Shown in pieces: positions 21,282 through 32,443 of a stretch of DNA of 64,000 nucleotides; the first letter of the stretch is position 1; each line of letters opens with the position of its first letter. Below the pieces are notes generated by a model. That model was given only the letters and a program-made list of their open reading frames with translations. It was not told the origin of the DNA and ran no database searches. Source of the DNA: Porites lobata (lineage: Eukaryota; Cnidaria; Anthozoa; Scleractinia; Poritidae); contig CALNXK010000099.1 of assembly GCA_942486035.1 (NCBI GenBank), positions 642,001 through 706,000 on the forward strand. The letters are read 5' to 3'. The translations under genes were made by a program, and so were the position numbers.

Positions 21282-24200
21282 ATGCGGTTTTACACCATGT
21301 CGAGAAAACGGGCAATTCTTTTGTTATTATTTAGATGTTTATTTTATCTTCACTCTGTAATTGGGTTAAGCAACACTACTTTTTCAAGTTTGGCGATTTC
21401 AGTTAAAAACACAACAATGGAAAAATCGAATAACCCATTGAAAGTAAATAACGGCGGAAGACGCAACTACAGTCATTGGAAAAGCCGACATGTTGTCAAG
21501 CCGGTGAATGTAGGAAAACGTTCTAATTTTACCAGCATTTCCGCAGCTTTAAGAGCTAACAAGAGACCAAAGGATACCCTGGAGGATACTGTACTACGTT
21601 CAGCATTTCAAACCAGAAAGTTAAAGGAAGAACTTCAAAGGAGACAGGTAAGTTTGATTGTACTTGTTTCACATCATAGAGATGGGGCTGCTTGGAACGG
21701 TGGTATAACCTGAATGCAAGAGTAAGAGAAGTATCTATTCTATTGCTATAGGAAAGGGTTGGGGGAGGGGGGGAGGAAGATGAGCCTAACGCGTGAGCGC
21801 ATGTTCCCCCGGGGGGAAATAAGGGATTAAGGCAATTTAGAATAGTTTGGAACTTGGATTATGGATTCCAATCTTTATTGGGATTCCGGATTCGTTGAGC
21901 TGTATTCTGGATTCCAAAGCCCAAGATTCCAGATTTTACAAGCAAAATTATCGATATGTCCCGGATTCCAAACCCAAAACTCGGTAATATCAGGTAAAAT
22001 GAGGCGAATCAACAGCACTCTTAAGTGCTTCATGTCACGGAGACCTGGATAAGCTCCAACCTTATAAATATGTGGGTCTCTTTACCCGTGAAGGTAGGCT
22101 CAGACGTTTTATTTTTAGACCTAGACCGCTGAACTGTGTGCATGTATCTGCAGATGATAGCCCCAGGGTATTACCAAGCTGAGTGTTCCGAAAAGAAGCC
22201 CTGTAAAGAAGGAATGTACTGTAATGTACTGTATTGCGAGAAATGTCATAAACTCAACGTGGCCTGCAACGCTAATGAGCAGTGCTGTGAAGGAATGGTC
22301 TGCACTTTTGGGAGGTGCGAGAAAAAGTCCAAAGGAGATCCAGGTAGCGTAAATATTTAGCTTAAAGCCTTCAAAGGGGAATTCTTGTTACATAAGTTTG
22401 TCAACGATGACTGTCATGACTGGACCGGCAAACGATTACAGCTAGTACTGATCACCTGACCAAGGTTTTCCCTTTTCTGTTCACATAGAAAAACTAGTAG
22501 TTTCGTGTCAGTTGCATGAGAAATTATTTATAACAAGAACGCGCTTACAGCGGTGTCAGGCTTGCTTGCTTGGAGATTACATCGAGAAATGAGGAGGCGA
22601 TTAATTCTACACGAAACAGGATTAACTCGCTAAAGGTTTTTTACTTCCTACTTTATCGACGTCGATACTTTTTACTTGTTTCTGAATTGATTTAGTGCGC
22701 GTGTTAGCGTCGCCATCGGAAATACGTCTACGGTCGCAGGCTGTACGCGTGTTTAAATACACGAAAATTCAAGGGCCTCGATTCCAGAGAAATTACATCA
22801 TTGCCAGAGATCAAAAAAGTGATTTACATGGACGTAACAATTTCAACCATGGCCGAAAATAAATCGCATGCTCATCACAAGACTCATTTGCATACAATGA
22901 GAGTTTACAACAACATATTTTTTTCCCGACCACTCAGTAGTGTTCACTTGTTCCAAAGTAATCAACGCTTTCACGCGATAGAATTTGTGGACCGACACGT
23001 TTCGGAAAAGCTCTAAATTTAATCTTTCTTAAGCTTTCTTCGCAAAACCGTGCGTGGCTTCGATCACGCAACGATTCTTAGTCCCAATTTCCACGGTCTC
23101 CGCAAGGAACGCCTGGTACAATGATTCCCCATTTGTACATCAAAATACGACGAAAAACCCCGGGTGGATACTTCCAGAAAAATTGGGTGGGGGTGAACGG
23201 CATGCTTCCTGAAACCCTTACCCTATTTCAGACCGAAATCTGTGATTTTTCCTACCCTATTTCAGACCTGAAGTCCTGGAGCCCGGCTCGTGACCGAAGC
23301 GCGTGACAAGCTGTTACGGCAGGTACACGGTTGGCGTAAACATCCAAAGGGAAATGGTCTTATCGCCAAATGATGAAGAAATAGCTTAATCTAAAAAACA
23401 TGCCCAATTCAAGACTAGAGTGCAAAAACCATACCCTATTTCAGACCAAAATGGTCGAAATTGATACCCTATTTCAGACCAAAACGGATAAAAAAACCAT
23501 ACCCTTTGGCGACGCAGATACCTATATAGCCCGTATAAGGGAGTAACGGCCCCTCCCCCCCTGGGCGAAAAACGTGTTGCTTACGCAAGCGAGACTAGTT
23601 ATTTGAATCTGACGTTAGCCTTTTGTCGTTAACATCAGTGGAGTGATTCTAAATCTCTCTACTCACTCAGCAACAAAATAATTAAAAGTATTGGACTTAA
23701 CTGAAAGAAAAAAAGGACAGATTCGTTTATTCAATTCTCGACTGTGACAGGACTTTTAAAAAGGGAGTCTACAACTTTTAAGCGGCAGTCTTTTTCTAAT
23801 CTGTTCGTTCGAAGCCATTAAAGAGCGCCTAATATAATTAAACTCTGACAATCTCACTAGCTGCATAAAGCACTCATTTTTTACCCAACAAGCCAACATG
23901 TTTCAGTTGACCGACTCTCGATTCTCCTGGTTCTCGTGTAACGGAACCAGGTTTTATTATAAGCTGCCGCTGGTCGTTTTTCAGCCAATAAGATCGCCAG
24001 CTGATTAAGGGTCCAGCGATCTGATGTCTGATCTCCTTCGTCCAAGCTTAAATTAATGCGATCAAAAGATGTTAAGGAAATCACTGAATAATTGTCTAAA
24101 GTCAACTAACATTAAATTCAGGCTATTCACCTCAAGACGGACCGGACTTCTCACTTTAATAGGCTCCAAGAATCATAAAGAGCTGGTCTTGTGGATATTC

Positions 24201-25875
24201 AGTATTTTTCTTCGTTTCTTTTTCTTCTTCTTCTCTCTCTCTCTCTCTCTTGTTTTTTTCGCTGTTCGCTAAGGTGGTAGTCTAAGATTGACAATGAGTT
24301 GCAAACGAACCTTTAATTTGCGTTTGTGCGTACGTTTAAATATTTATTGTGTTTTGAAACTACTTATTTCAGGAACATTCTGTGAAAAGGATAGCGATTG
24401 TAATGATGCTTGTTGTGTGCTGGAGCCAACCATAAACTCTCATCTTCCAATATGTAAGCCAACATTGGGTGAATATCATCAATGTGCCGCCATTTTGTAT
24501 CGAAAGATCTGGGTCGGAGACAAGCCAGACTGCGGACCGTGTAAGCCTGGCCTCGAATGCGTCCAGAAAGGGTCAGTAATTCAAAACAGTACTGCGGTAA
24601 AAACCCCCAAGTAAGAACCTGGCGGGTTTTTAAGAACCTCTTAGGCTAAAATTTGCTATTTACGGCCCCTCTACACAAGAACCTGTTAAGCTTTTTGAAA
24701 CAGGTTCTTGTTTTCTAAAATCTATAAAAAAATTCTGTACACTTGGTCAAATAAGATAAGTCAACATTCAGGATCCTCTTTGCCGAGAATAAGCTGAATA
24801 CCACTAAACACCCTTAGAAACAATGTATTTTTACTTCAGAGCATAAGAACCTATTTAAGGACCTAAATAGTTCAATTAAATTAAATTTGTGGTACTTACC
24901 ATTTATGTAGGAACATGTGCGGGCTATTACTTGGGAAAATGCAGGAAAACTCGCGGGTTTTTACCAACGAGGTACCATACCATCGATGTTTCAAATTTAC
25001 ATAAAACGTTACACTGATAATAAAAAGACAGTTCTTACCTGGCTATAGCACTTTAGGCTAGATAGATAGATGGGTAGATTGATAGTTTTTTTAGGCTTTA
25101 AAAGCATATGGCAATTAATTTTTGATAAGTTTATTTTTGGACATTTGTGTGAGTGCGAAGCACCAGACAAAATACACGTACCATAAGGTTTTCCAGTGTG
25201 AAAGATGGCGGCCGGCTCTATTCAAAAACCTTCCAACTCCCTCTCCAGTGCCGGACACTAGGGGCGCTTTCCATTTACGAAAAAAACCCGGAAATTTCGG
25301 TGGTAGCAAAAGTGGAATTTCCGATCGGTAAAAAGTTGTTCCATTTGGTCGTAAACCCCGGTACGTGGCCGGGTGCCCGACCGTGGACCTGGAACTGGTA
25401 CAAACTACAAGAAACGTCAATGGAAGACCATGGAACACGACATTCCGTTCGGAAATTCCAACCGGGAAAACGGGACCACCTTTTTAGATTTTCCGCTTTT
25501 TCTGGGAATTTTCCAGTGGGACGAACCGACGAAACGTGTTCCATTTACCGCCGAACCGGAAATTCCGGAAATTTTGACTAAATGGAAAGCGCCCTAGTAC
25601 TCATGAGGAAGGTATCGGTCACACTCAGCTTTTTTAGAGCTTATTTTAATAACCACAAAAAACCTCAAGTCAGTATCCAACGCGTCCGTGACGAGAAAAA
25701 TTCTACCTCAGGGCCCCTCGGCTTGAACCAAAGAGCGATCTTTTTAAAAAAAGGGTCTCAAGATTCCTTTCCCTCGACTAAGTCAGTGTGCTTTTAAAAG
25801 AATTCAATTCTGTGATTTATATTCTTTTTCACCAGCATTTTTGGCAGCCATGAAGTTTGTATCAAACCGGAGTGA
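21282..25875 (+). CDS. dkk3-like: Dickkopf family secreted protein (Dkk3-like layout), complete
   Basis: A secreted modulator of Wnt signalling. Exons are 21282-21647, 22154-22343, 24373-24571 and 25836-25875, with GT-AG junctions, giving 795 nt and 264 aa. Residues 6-29 form a signal peptide; an in-frame second ATG at codon 6 could be the start. Residues 30-130 are a basic, N-glycosylation-rich region. Cys domain 1 (C133-C177) has ten cysteines. Cys domain 2 (C189-C260) also has ten, including CC at 199-200, matching the colipase-like fold. The two domains are only 11 residues apart and the N-terminal region is long. Both traits match vertebrate Dkk3 rather than Dkk1/2/4, but the acidic C-terminal tail of Dkk3 is absent. 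The final 13 residues (ending HEVCIKPE) appear only when the short fourth exon is used, and this supplies the twentieth cysteine. Subtype is inference. Confidence 0.9.
23155..23560. repeat. Interspersed repeat with four CCCTATTTCAGACC motifs
   Basis: The 14-mer occurs at 23221, 23254, 23433 and 23467 inside Dickkopf intron 2. It is followed by ATACCTATATAGCCCGTATA and a C-rich end. It looks like a non-coding transposable-element fragment. Confidence 0.65.
25257..25598. mobile_element. Palindromic MITE in Dickkopf intron 3
   Basis: The left end CTAGGGGCGCTTTCCATTTA and right end TAAATGGAAAGCGCCCTAG are inverted copies. The interior is also largely self-complementary, with many GGAAATTTCC/GGAATTTCC motifs. 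It produces overlapping ORFs in five frames, which are artefacts. It ends about 240 bp before the last coding exon. Confidence 0.75.
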
Positions 25876-26044
25876 AATAGACAAGTGCAATCAAGTTACA
25901 GGTCTTCAAATGATTTACAAGTTCCTCTTCCAAGAACTTCACATTATACGGCCGTGCCAGCGAGTTTCCAGAAGAAAAAATGTCAGCCTTAAATTGCTCT
26001 CATGCCCATTGCATTCAGATTGAGTTGTTAAACTTGTTACAGTA

Positions 26045-26050
26045 AATAAA
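26045..26050 (+). terminator. Likely polyadenylation signal of the Dickkopf gene
   Basis: AATAAA lies 170 nt after the Dickkopf stop codon (25873-25875), the first such hexamer downstream. Confidence 0.55.
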
Positions 26051-26701
26051 AACTAAGTACATGGTCACATACCTGCTTCAATACCAGTTTACAATATGAA
26101 CACTAAACGAAACGGTATGCTGTTAACGGCATGAGTCAAATCAAACGACAATAATGCTTGACAACAATTGGACTACAGTACTAAAGAAAGTCTGCATCAT
26201 GCTTTGACAGTGTTGGGAACAGCATTTTAGGGTCAATAGACCTAGTTTAATTTAGCTGCACTTTGTAAATTAAAGGAACGGTAGAGGGCTTTATACCAGC
26301 AGCTTGCCGCAACTAGCCCGGAATAACAGTTTTTTCCGTTTCCAATGTTGCCATTGTAACAATACGCTCATCAGACAAAACTCAGTGGTAGCCTGTTCCG
26401 GACATTCAGATGGTGGGGACGGCGTAAAGAGTTTCTTTTTTTACCCTTTGGTGTGACCACCCCCGCCGCACTCCACTGTCTGAACAACGCCTGGAACACA
26501 GCACCACTTAGGCTACAAAACCGGTGGAAACACGCCATAAGCATCAAATCAAAAAGTGATCGTCATATCTTGACACACGTTCAGTAATGATTATTAAACG
26601 AACCTACAGCGATCTTACAAAGAAATATTGAACAAATCTCTAGTGATCTTATAGAAAAATAAAGACACTGAAGAAACAAAGGTTAAATTCAATGGTCCAT
26701 G
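26051..26701. other. Intergenic 3' of the Dickkopf gene
   Basis: No gene seen. It contains unremarkable AT-rich sequence up to the composite repeat beginning near 26702. Confidence 0.5.
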
Positions 26702-26718
26702 CCAGGGCAGATAATTAA

Positions 26719-27921
26719 GGTTGGGCGGTGAAACGAGCGCATCCAAGCAAAAAGGTGTGATGCAGTGGACTGGGACACTGCTTAGAAATGTCGCTTGTTT
26801 TCGACTTCGGTCGGGGCTTGCGAAGGGCTTGTGAAGGACTTGCGATGTGGTTTGTACATTAGACACTGCCGCTGTCACTGAATTATGGTGGCTTGATTTG
26901 TTTTCTTGCACCTCTTCCTCATTCCTTTGTGCTGGTACGCTGTCTCCGAGAGGCAAATGTTGCTATTTTTTGCGGGAGGTTTAGTTGGAGTAGACAAACA
27001 TCTCTTTCAAAGGGTTTCTTTTATTACTTCCATGACTCTACCACTGAATTATATTTGCCTTCTGCTACTCACCAATGTCGATGTTATTCCAAAACAAAAA
27101 CAACTAAGTACTGTCTAAAACACGAAGGAAAATCTCATCCATGTCATCCATAGCAAAACTAAAAGACAACAGATCGTGTTTCATAAAGCTTCATAACTAG
27201 ATGACGTGTATTTTGTAAATGCGTGCAGCTCGTGCAAGGTGAAATTATGCTAATTTCAATCACCATCATCCTTCTTTTTAATTTTGAAAAAAACATCTCA
27301 TACGTCTTTCTGTTTCTTCGAAACTTCAAAATTAGTTTCCCCTCAGTTTTTCCTGTTTACCTTGTTTTGTTTTAGAGAAAAAAACGGAGAAAAAACCTTA
27401 CAACTAACCTCAATAAATTTTGTTTACATGCGGTTTCCGGATTTGCTACGCATTGAGCGAATCGCCATGGCGCGTTGCACCCGAGAAGCAAAGTTTGAAG
27501 AAGTACAACGCCACTATATCAATATATATCAATCTAATTTTTTGTTATTTTATATAAAATTTATCCCCCTTTAACATATGTAAAAATTGAGGTTAAGAAG
27601 TGTTAAGATTTTGCAAACGAAACGGCGAAAGACGATAAGGTGATATTTAGTGGAAGGAGGAGGTATTCAACACTTTCAAATTAAACTCAAATTTTGGCAT
27701 TATACGACCAACAAGTTTGACTTATAGACGTACAGAAACTGAAACTGTTTATTGATATTGTTATGAAACGAATTTATCTATTTAACATTGTAGCCTGAAA
27801 TTACAGAAAGAAAATAGGGTTTCCGGTTTGCAAAAAGGAAAATTTCGCGGAGCGCTGGTGCCAGTCCTACTCCGCATCACACATTAAATGAAGAGCGGAG
27901 CGCTCGTTTCACCGCCCAACC
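26719..27921. mobile_element. 1.2-kb TIR element, copy A
   Basis: It begins GGTTGGGCGGTGAAACGAGC and ends with the exact inverse. It is about 1,203 bp and highly similar throughout to copy B at 29327-30542, in the same orientation. The copies share chance ORFs (for example RCLREANVAIF), which are not recognised as protein. It has no transposase. Confidence 0.85.
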
Positions 27922-29326
27922 CAGGGGCGGATAAAGGAACACCGCGGCAAAACGTCTACGCATGCGCCAGATTGAGCATTTCCGGTCTCTTTTTCAGTCA
28001 CACTTTCCAGTCAAAGTCTCCCGCGCGCTTCATTCTGTGTGCAGCTTGTGGTTCAGTTGTTCTGCTTTATGCTGCTCGTGTTTTTGACTATTTTGTAGTT
28101 ATTGAAATTGCTTTTATGGATAACCAGGCACAGATCACTGAAACAATTAGTCGATTAGATTCAGAAAAGGTAAGATGATAATAACTCAGTGTGTAATTTT
28201 GGCTAGAGCGTCAGGTAAACTGATTTTCATTCACGAAAATAAAGTTTTTGACTGTTATTTTTCACTTAACCTGGCTGAAACTAAGACATACGAATTAAAA
28301 CGTTATCATTGCAAGCTTGTGTATTGTAGTTCTAATTTTTAGTTCTTCAGTTTCTCAGTCTACATGTGTTAAAGCCGATTCAAACTTTATTTGGAAAACG
28401 ATAACACACAATCGCTTTGTAGTTTTGTTTACCAGTGGGTTTTACCGTGTTTTAAAACGAAACTCTTCTGGGTTGATTGCCATGAAACATCAGCTTAATC
28501 ATACTGTTGAGCCGGTTGGCAGCAAGTTGACAACTCTATTTATTTATTTTTCCATTCTCAGAATCAGAGAGCGAAAGCTGGTTCAGTGGCTTTTAGAAGT
28601 CGAACTTTTCATGCCATGTATTGAGCAGCTAGAAGTTTCGTGTTTGCATGAGATGCAGCCGAGCCGCACAGTCTGAAATTATTGAAGTCTTCAACAAAAA
28701 GACAACCATGTAAAAGAATTAAATAGGCATTTTCTTGAATGAAAGTCATTTATAGGCATGTTTAGTTTCCCGGTGACTGCAGTCATCAAAGTCAAAGTTG
28801 TTATTAAATCCCGCCCATCTTTTGTTTTGAGTTCTTGTTTTCTCTGATAATAAAACAAATTATTGAACGGACTAAAATTTTATTTCCTGGTTTTAGTGTG
28901 TTTTTATGATAATGATGATGTCTTTATTTTGGTTTCTTTCATAAGTATTGTTATTCTTTTCTTAGTTGTCGCCTTCTCCCAAATTAACTTATGCCAAACC
29001 AGTAGCATGCAAGAAAGCCAGTAAAAACAAATTCGTCTTGTCGAGCGCTCGCGACCTGCAAACTTCAAACATCATTTTCACCGTTGGTGCAAACAGATAA
29101 CCATGTGGTGCAAAAGTTTGAGAATAGAAAAATATATAAGCTTTCGAATGAAGTGATTTTTTTGGCCCCCTTTTTTGTCTGTTTCGCCCTTTTTGCTTTT
29201 AAACTTGACGCGACGGCAAAGTTATGCTTACGCTATTGGTTTATATACTAGACCGGAAATAAAAAGCTGACCGGATATTAAATTTTGTGCTCATGCGCAT
29301 TGCGTTTTGCCGCGGTGTTGGATAAA
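27922..29326. mobile_element. 1.4-kb element between the two copies, with its own TIRs
   Basis: The left GGAACACCGCGGCAAAACG and right CGTTTTGCCGCGGTGTT are inverted; GGATAAAG sits at both outer edges. The interior contains a small candidate spliced ORF (28116-28622) and an AATAAAAC signal near 28849. It looks like an internally deleted derivative of a larger DNA transposon. Confidence 0.65.
28116..28619 (+). pseudogene. Remnant two-exon transposon ORF (unrecognised)
   Basis: ATG at 28116 opens MDNQAQITETISRLDSEK and meets a good donor (AAG|GTAAG at 28169/28170). A pyrimidine-rich acceptor (ATTCTCAG) at 28561 joins in frame to a second exon of about 20 codons (NQRAKAGSVAFRSRTFHAMY) ending in TGA. 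The 38-residue product is recognised as nothing. Because it lies inside the TIR-bounded 1.4-kb element and has a downstream AATAAA, I infer the 5' and 3' stumps of a deleted transposase-type gene. Confidence 0.35.
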
Positions 29327-30542
29327 GGTTGGGCGGTGAAACGAGCGCGTCCGAGCAAAAAGGTGTGATGCAGTGGACTGGGACTCTGCTTAGAAATGTC
29401 GCTTGTTTTCGACTTCGGTCAGGGATTGCAATGTGGTTTGTCCATTGGACATTGCCGCTGTCACTGAATTATAGCCGCTTGATTTGTTTTCTTGCACTTC
29501 TTCCTCGTTCCTTTGTGCTGGTACGCTGTCTCCGAGAGGCAAATGTTGCTATTTTTTTGCGGGAGGTTTAGTTGGAGTAGACAAACATCTCTTTCAAAGG
29601 GTTTCTTTTATTACTTCCATGACTCTACCACTGAATTATATTTTCGTTCTGCTACTGAGTACTCACCAATGTCGATGTTATTCCAAAACAAAAACAACTA
29701 AGTACTGTCTAAAAGACGAAGGAAAATCTCATCCATGTCATCCATGGCAAAACTAAAAGAGAGCAGATCGTGTTTTATAACTAGATGACGTGTATTTTAT
29801 AAATGCGTGCAGCTCGCGCAAGGTGAAATTATGCTAATTTCAGTCACCATCATCCTTCTTTTTTATTTTGAAAAAAAAAATCTCATACGTCTTTCTGTTT
29901 CTTCGAAACTTCAAAATTAGTTTCCCCTCAGTTTTTACTGTTTACCTTGTTTTGTTATAGAGAGAAAAGCGGAGAGAAAACCTTACAACTAACCTCAATA
30001 AAATTTGTTTACATGCGGTTGCTAGATTTGCAACGCATTACGCGTATCGCGATGGCGCGTTGCACCCGAGAAGCAAAGTTTGAAGAAGTACAACGCCACT
30101 ATATCAATATATATCAATCTAATTTTTCGTTATGTTATATAAAATTTATCCCTCTTTAACATATGTAAAAATTGAGGTTAAGAAGTTTAAGGCTTTTACA
30201 AACGAAACGGCGAAAGACGATTAGGTGATATTTTGTGGAAGGAGGAGGTATTCAACACTTTCAAATTAAACTCATATATTGGCAAATTACGACCAACAAG
30301 TTTGACTTATAGACGTACAGACACAAACATATGAAACTGGTTATTGATATTGTTATGAAACGAATCTATCTATTTAACATTGTAGCCTGAAATTACAGAA
30401 AGAAAATAGGATTTCCGGTTTGCAAAAAGGAAAATTTCGCCTGCCTTCAAGCGCACCGGAAGCGCGGAAAGAGCGCTCGTGCCAGTCCTACTCCGCATCA
30501 CACATTAAATGAAGAGCGGAGCGCTCTTTTCACCGCCCAACC
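29327..30542. mobile_element. 1.2-kb TIR element, copy B
   Basis: It is a direct repeat of copy A with scattered substitutions and small indels, and the same GGTTGGGCGGTG ends. To the right, CCTTTATCCGCCCTGG and a second partial end (CCAACCTTTTAATATCCGCC) follow. The full terminus may therefore be CCAGGGCGGATAAAGG plus GGTTGGGCGG. Confidence 0.85.
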
Positions 30543-30709
30543 TTTATCCGCCCTGGCCCAACCTTTTAATATCCGCCCTGGTCCATGCGCTTAACTACCA
30601 GGACAGTTCCCTCTCCGAAAGCCATTCTAACTTCCGTGACTATTAATTTCACTAACAGCTACTAACGCAGGGCTGTCAACCCCCCAAGTGTTCAAATATT
30701 AGGGAGCTT

Positions 30710-30743
30710 GATAATAATAATAATAATAATAATAATAATAGTA

Positions 30744-30823
<80 letters not shown>

Positions 30824-30828
30824 AATAA
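30710..30828. repeat. (AAT)n(GAT)n compound microsatellite
   Basis: About 119 bp of uninterrupted AAT then GAT triplets. Confidence 0.95.
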
Positions 30829-31427
30829 TAGTAGAATTAATTTCTACACGATTAAAAAGTACAGCGGAGCTGATGTGGTCGTATTAAAACTAAAAATATT
30901 ATCAAAATCGTTAAAGTAATCAAAAACACTTAGTTTACAAAAAAATTCAAAGCCGAGAAATGGTTACTTAGAAACCGACATTTCAATTAATGTCCTTTGA
31001 AAAGAGTCAAAATAAAATATTTTGATATTTTCCTTGTGTGACTCTCTAGAGAGTTGCAGTTGCATTTTATTTAAGCCGCGGCTTATTTTCTCTCGTATAA
31101 ACCTAAACGGCCTTAAGGTTGCATTGGTGCTTTGTAGCAGATATGGACTTGCGAAGTAGCTCTGTCTTGGGAAAAAGGTATTTCAAACGTAAGCTTTCTT
31201 CATAAATTATAACTGCGGTCGCACTTTTTAAAAAAATTTCTGGACAGTTTTGGGGGGAATTTGGTAAAAACATTTATGGGCTAGTAAGAATAATTTCAGA
31301 TCATACATAGATTATTTGATAAAAACCAGTTCGCATGACAGGCTAGCTCCTTGTCGCTCGACGTGCACCAGTCTAAACCAAAAATAATTTTAGCAGCCCG
31401 AACAAGGATTTTTTCCAGCTCCTCAAA

Positions 31428-31803
31428 GAGAGTTTTTAAGCAACTACGAAGATGACGGCAACGGGAATGGCAAAAAGCAAATGCACGACTACGACGTGAA
31501 AATGCCTACTTTCACGATTTATGGCAACCTCGTTCCCAGGGTTCGCTCTGTAGGGCGGGTAGGAGAGAACACTGGGAACGAAGTTGGATTTATGGAGGAC
31601 TAAATTTGGAGGACTTGAACGCAAGACAAGGATTTTCTTTTTTCTTTTAGTGAACTTAGAAACAGTCGCTTCAGAATTCCGACTCCTGAGAAAATACCCA
31701 ACATTTGACAAATGAAATGCGATGAAATTTAAAACAGCGTGAATTCTTTTTTTTGGGTGACGTTTTCGCTGGCGTTGCCGTCGTCGTCGCTTAAGCTCCC
31801 TAT
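31428..31803. mobile_element. MITE of the AAGCAACGACGACGG family, copy 2, with an insert
   Basis: Its left end (AGAGAGTTTTTAAGCAACTA) and inverted right end (GTCGTCGCTTAAGCTCCCT) match copies at 3528 and 62557. It is interrupted at about 31525-31590 by a smaller hairpin with ends CTCGTTCCCAGGG and CACTGGGAACGAAG. Confidence 0.65.
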
Positions 31804-32390
31804 TGAGGATGATAGATGACGTCATAACACACCGGACATGACGTCACTTGAGCAAAAAAATACTCGTTGACTCAGATTAGGACCTTTTATATAAAGCCGA
31901 GGAGAAAATAAGCCACGTCTTACTTTGGCTGCAGCTTACATAAGACACGAACATCCGTATAAATGGTGCAAATCTCCGTTCACGGCTTATACAACCCACG
32001 GCCATCCAGCTCAAGCCAGAGGCATATCGACGAGTTTTGGGCTGGGCCTATCCAAGCCGCGGCTTATCTTGGACATGGAAGTATTCGTATAAGTGTACTC
32101 AAACGTTGTCCGCGGCTTGCTGAAGCCAAGCTGTAGTAGCTTGTAGTAAAGCTGAAGCCGTGAACGTTTGCTACCCATGCTCATGCTCTGTTTTCAATTA
32201 CATCCCAGACCTTCGCGCCTGAGAGACGCGCGCTGTAGTGGCGGGAAAATGACCTGGTACACAAGGGGGCCCAAATTTTTGTTTAAACCCGACCTCATCC
32301 ATATGCATCCCTGGAACATCTCTTTCGAATCACTCGATTGATCGCTGACTAACTTTTTCCGCACAAGTTTCGCAACAACCCAAAGCAACC

Positions 32391-32443
32391 TCGTCCTCAG
32401 GGCGCTTTTCCCTGGCTTTCAGGGAAAAGCGCCCTGGGGACGA
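32391..32443. repeat. 24-bp-stem hairpin
   Basis: The arms 32391-32414 and 32420-32443 pair over 24 bp with one mismatch around a 5-nt loop. The core is CAGGGCGCTTTTCCCTG. Confidence 0.85.

Noticed and set aside
25115..25597. Five overlapping ORFs on both strands
   Set aside because: They arise from a self-complementary MITE.
26893..27153. ORFs with RCLREANVAIF in copies A and B as a conserved protein
   Set aside because: The conservation reflects duplication of the non-coding element; frames differ between copies and start codons are not shared.
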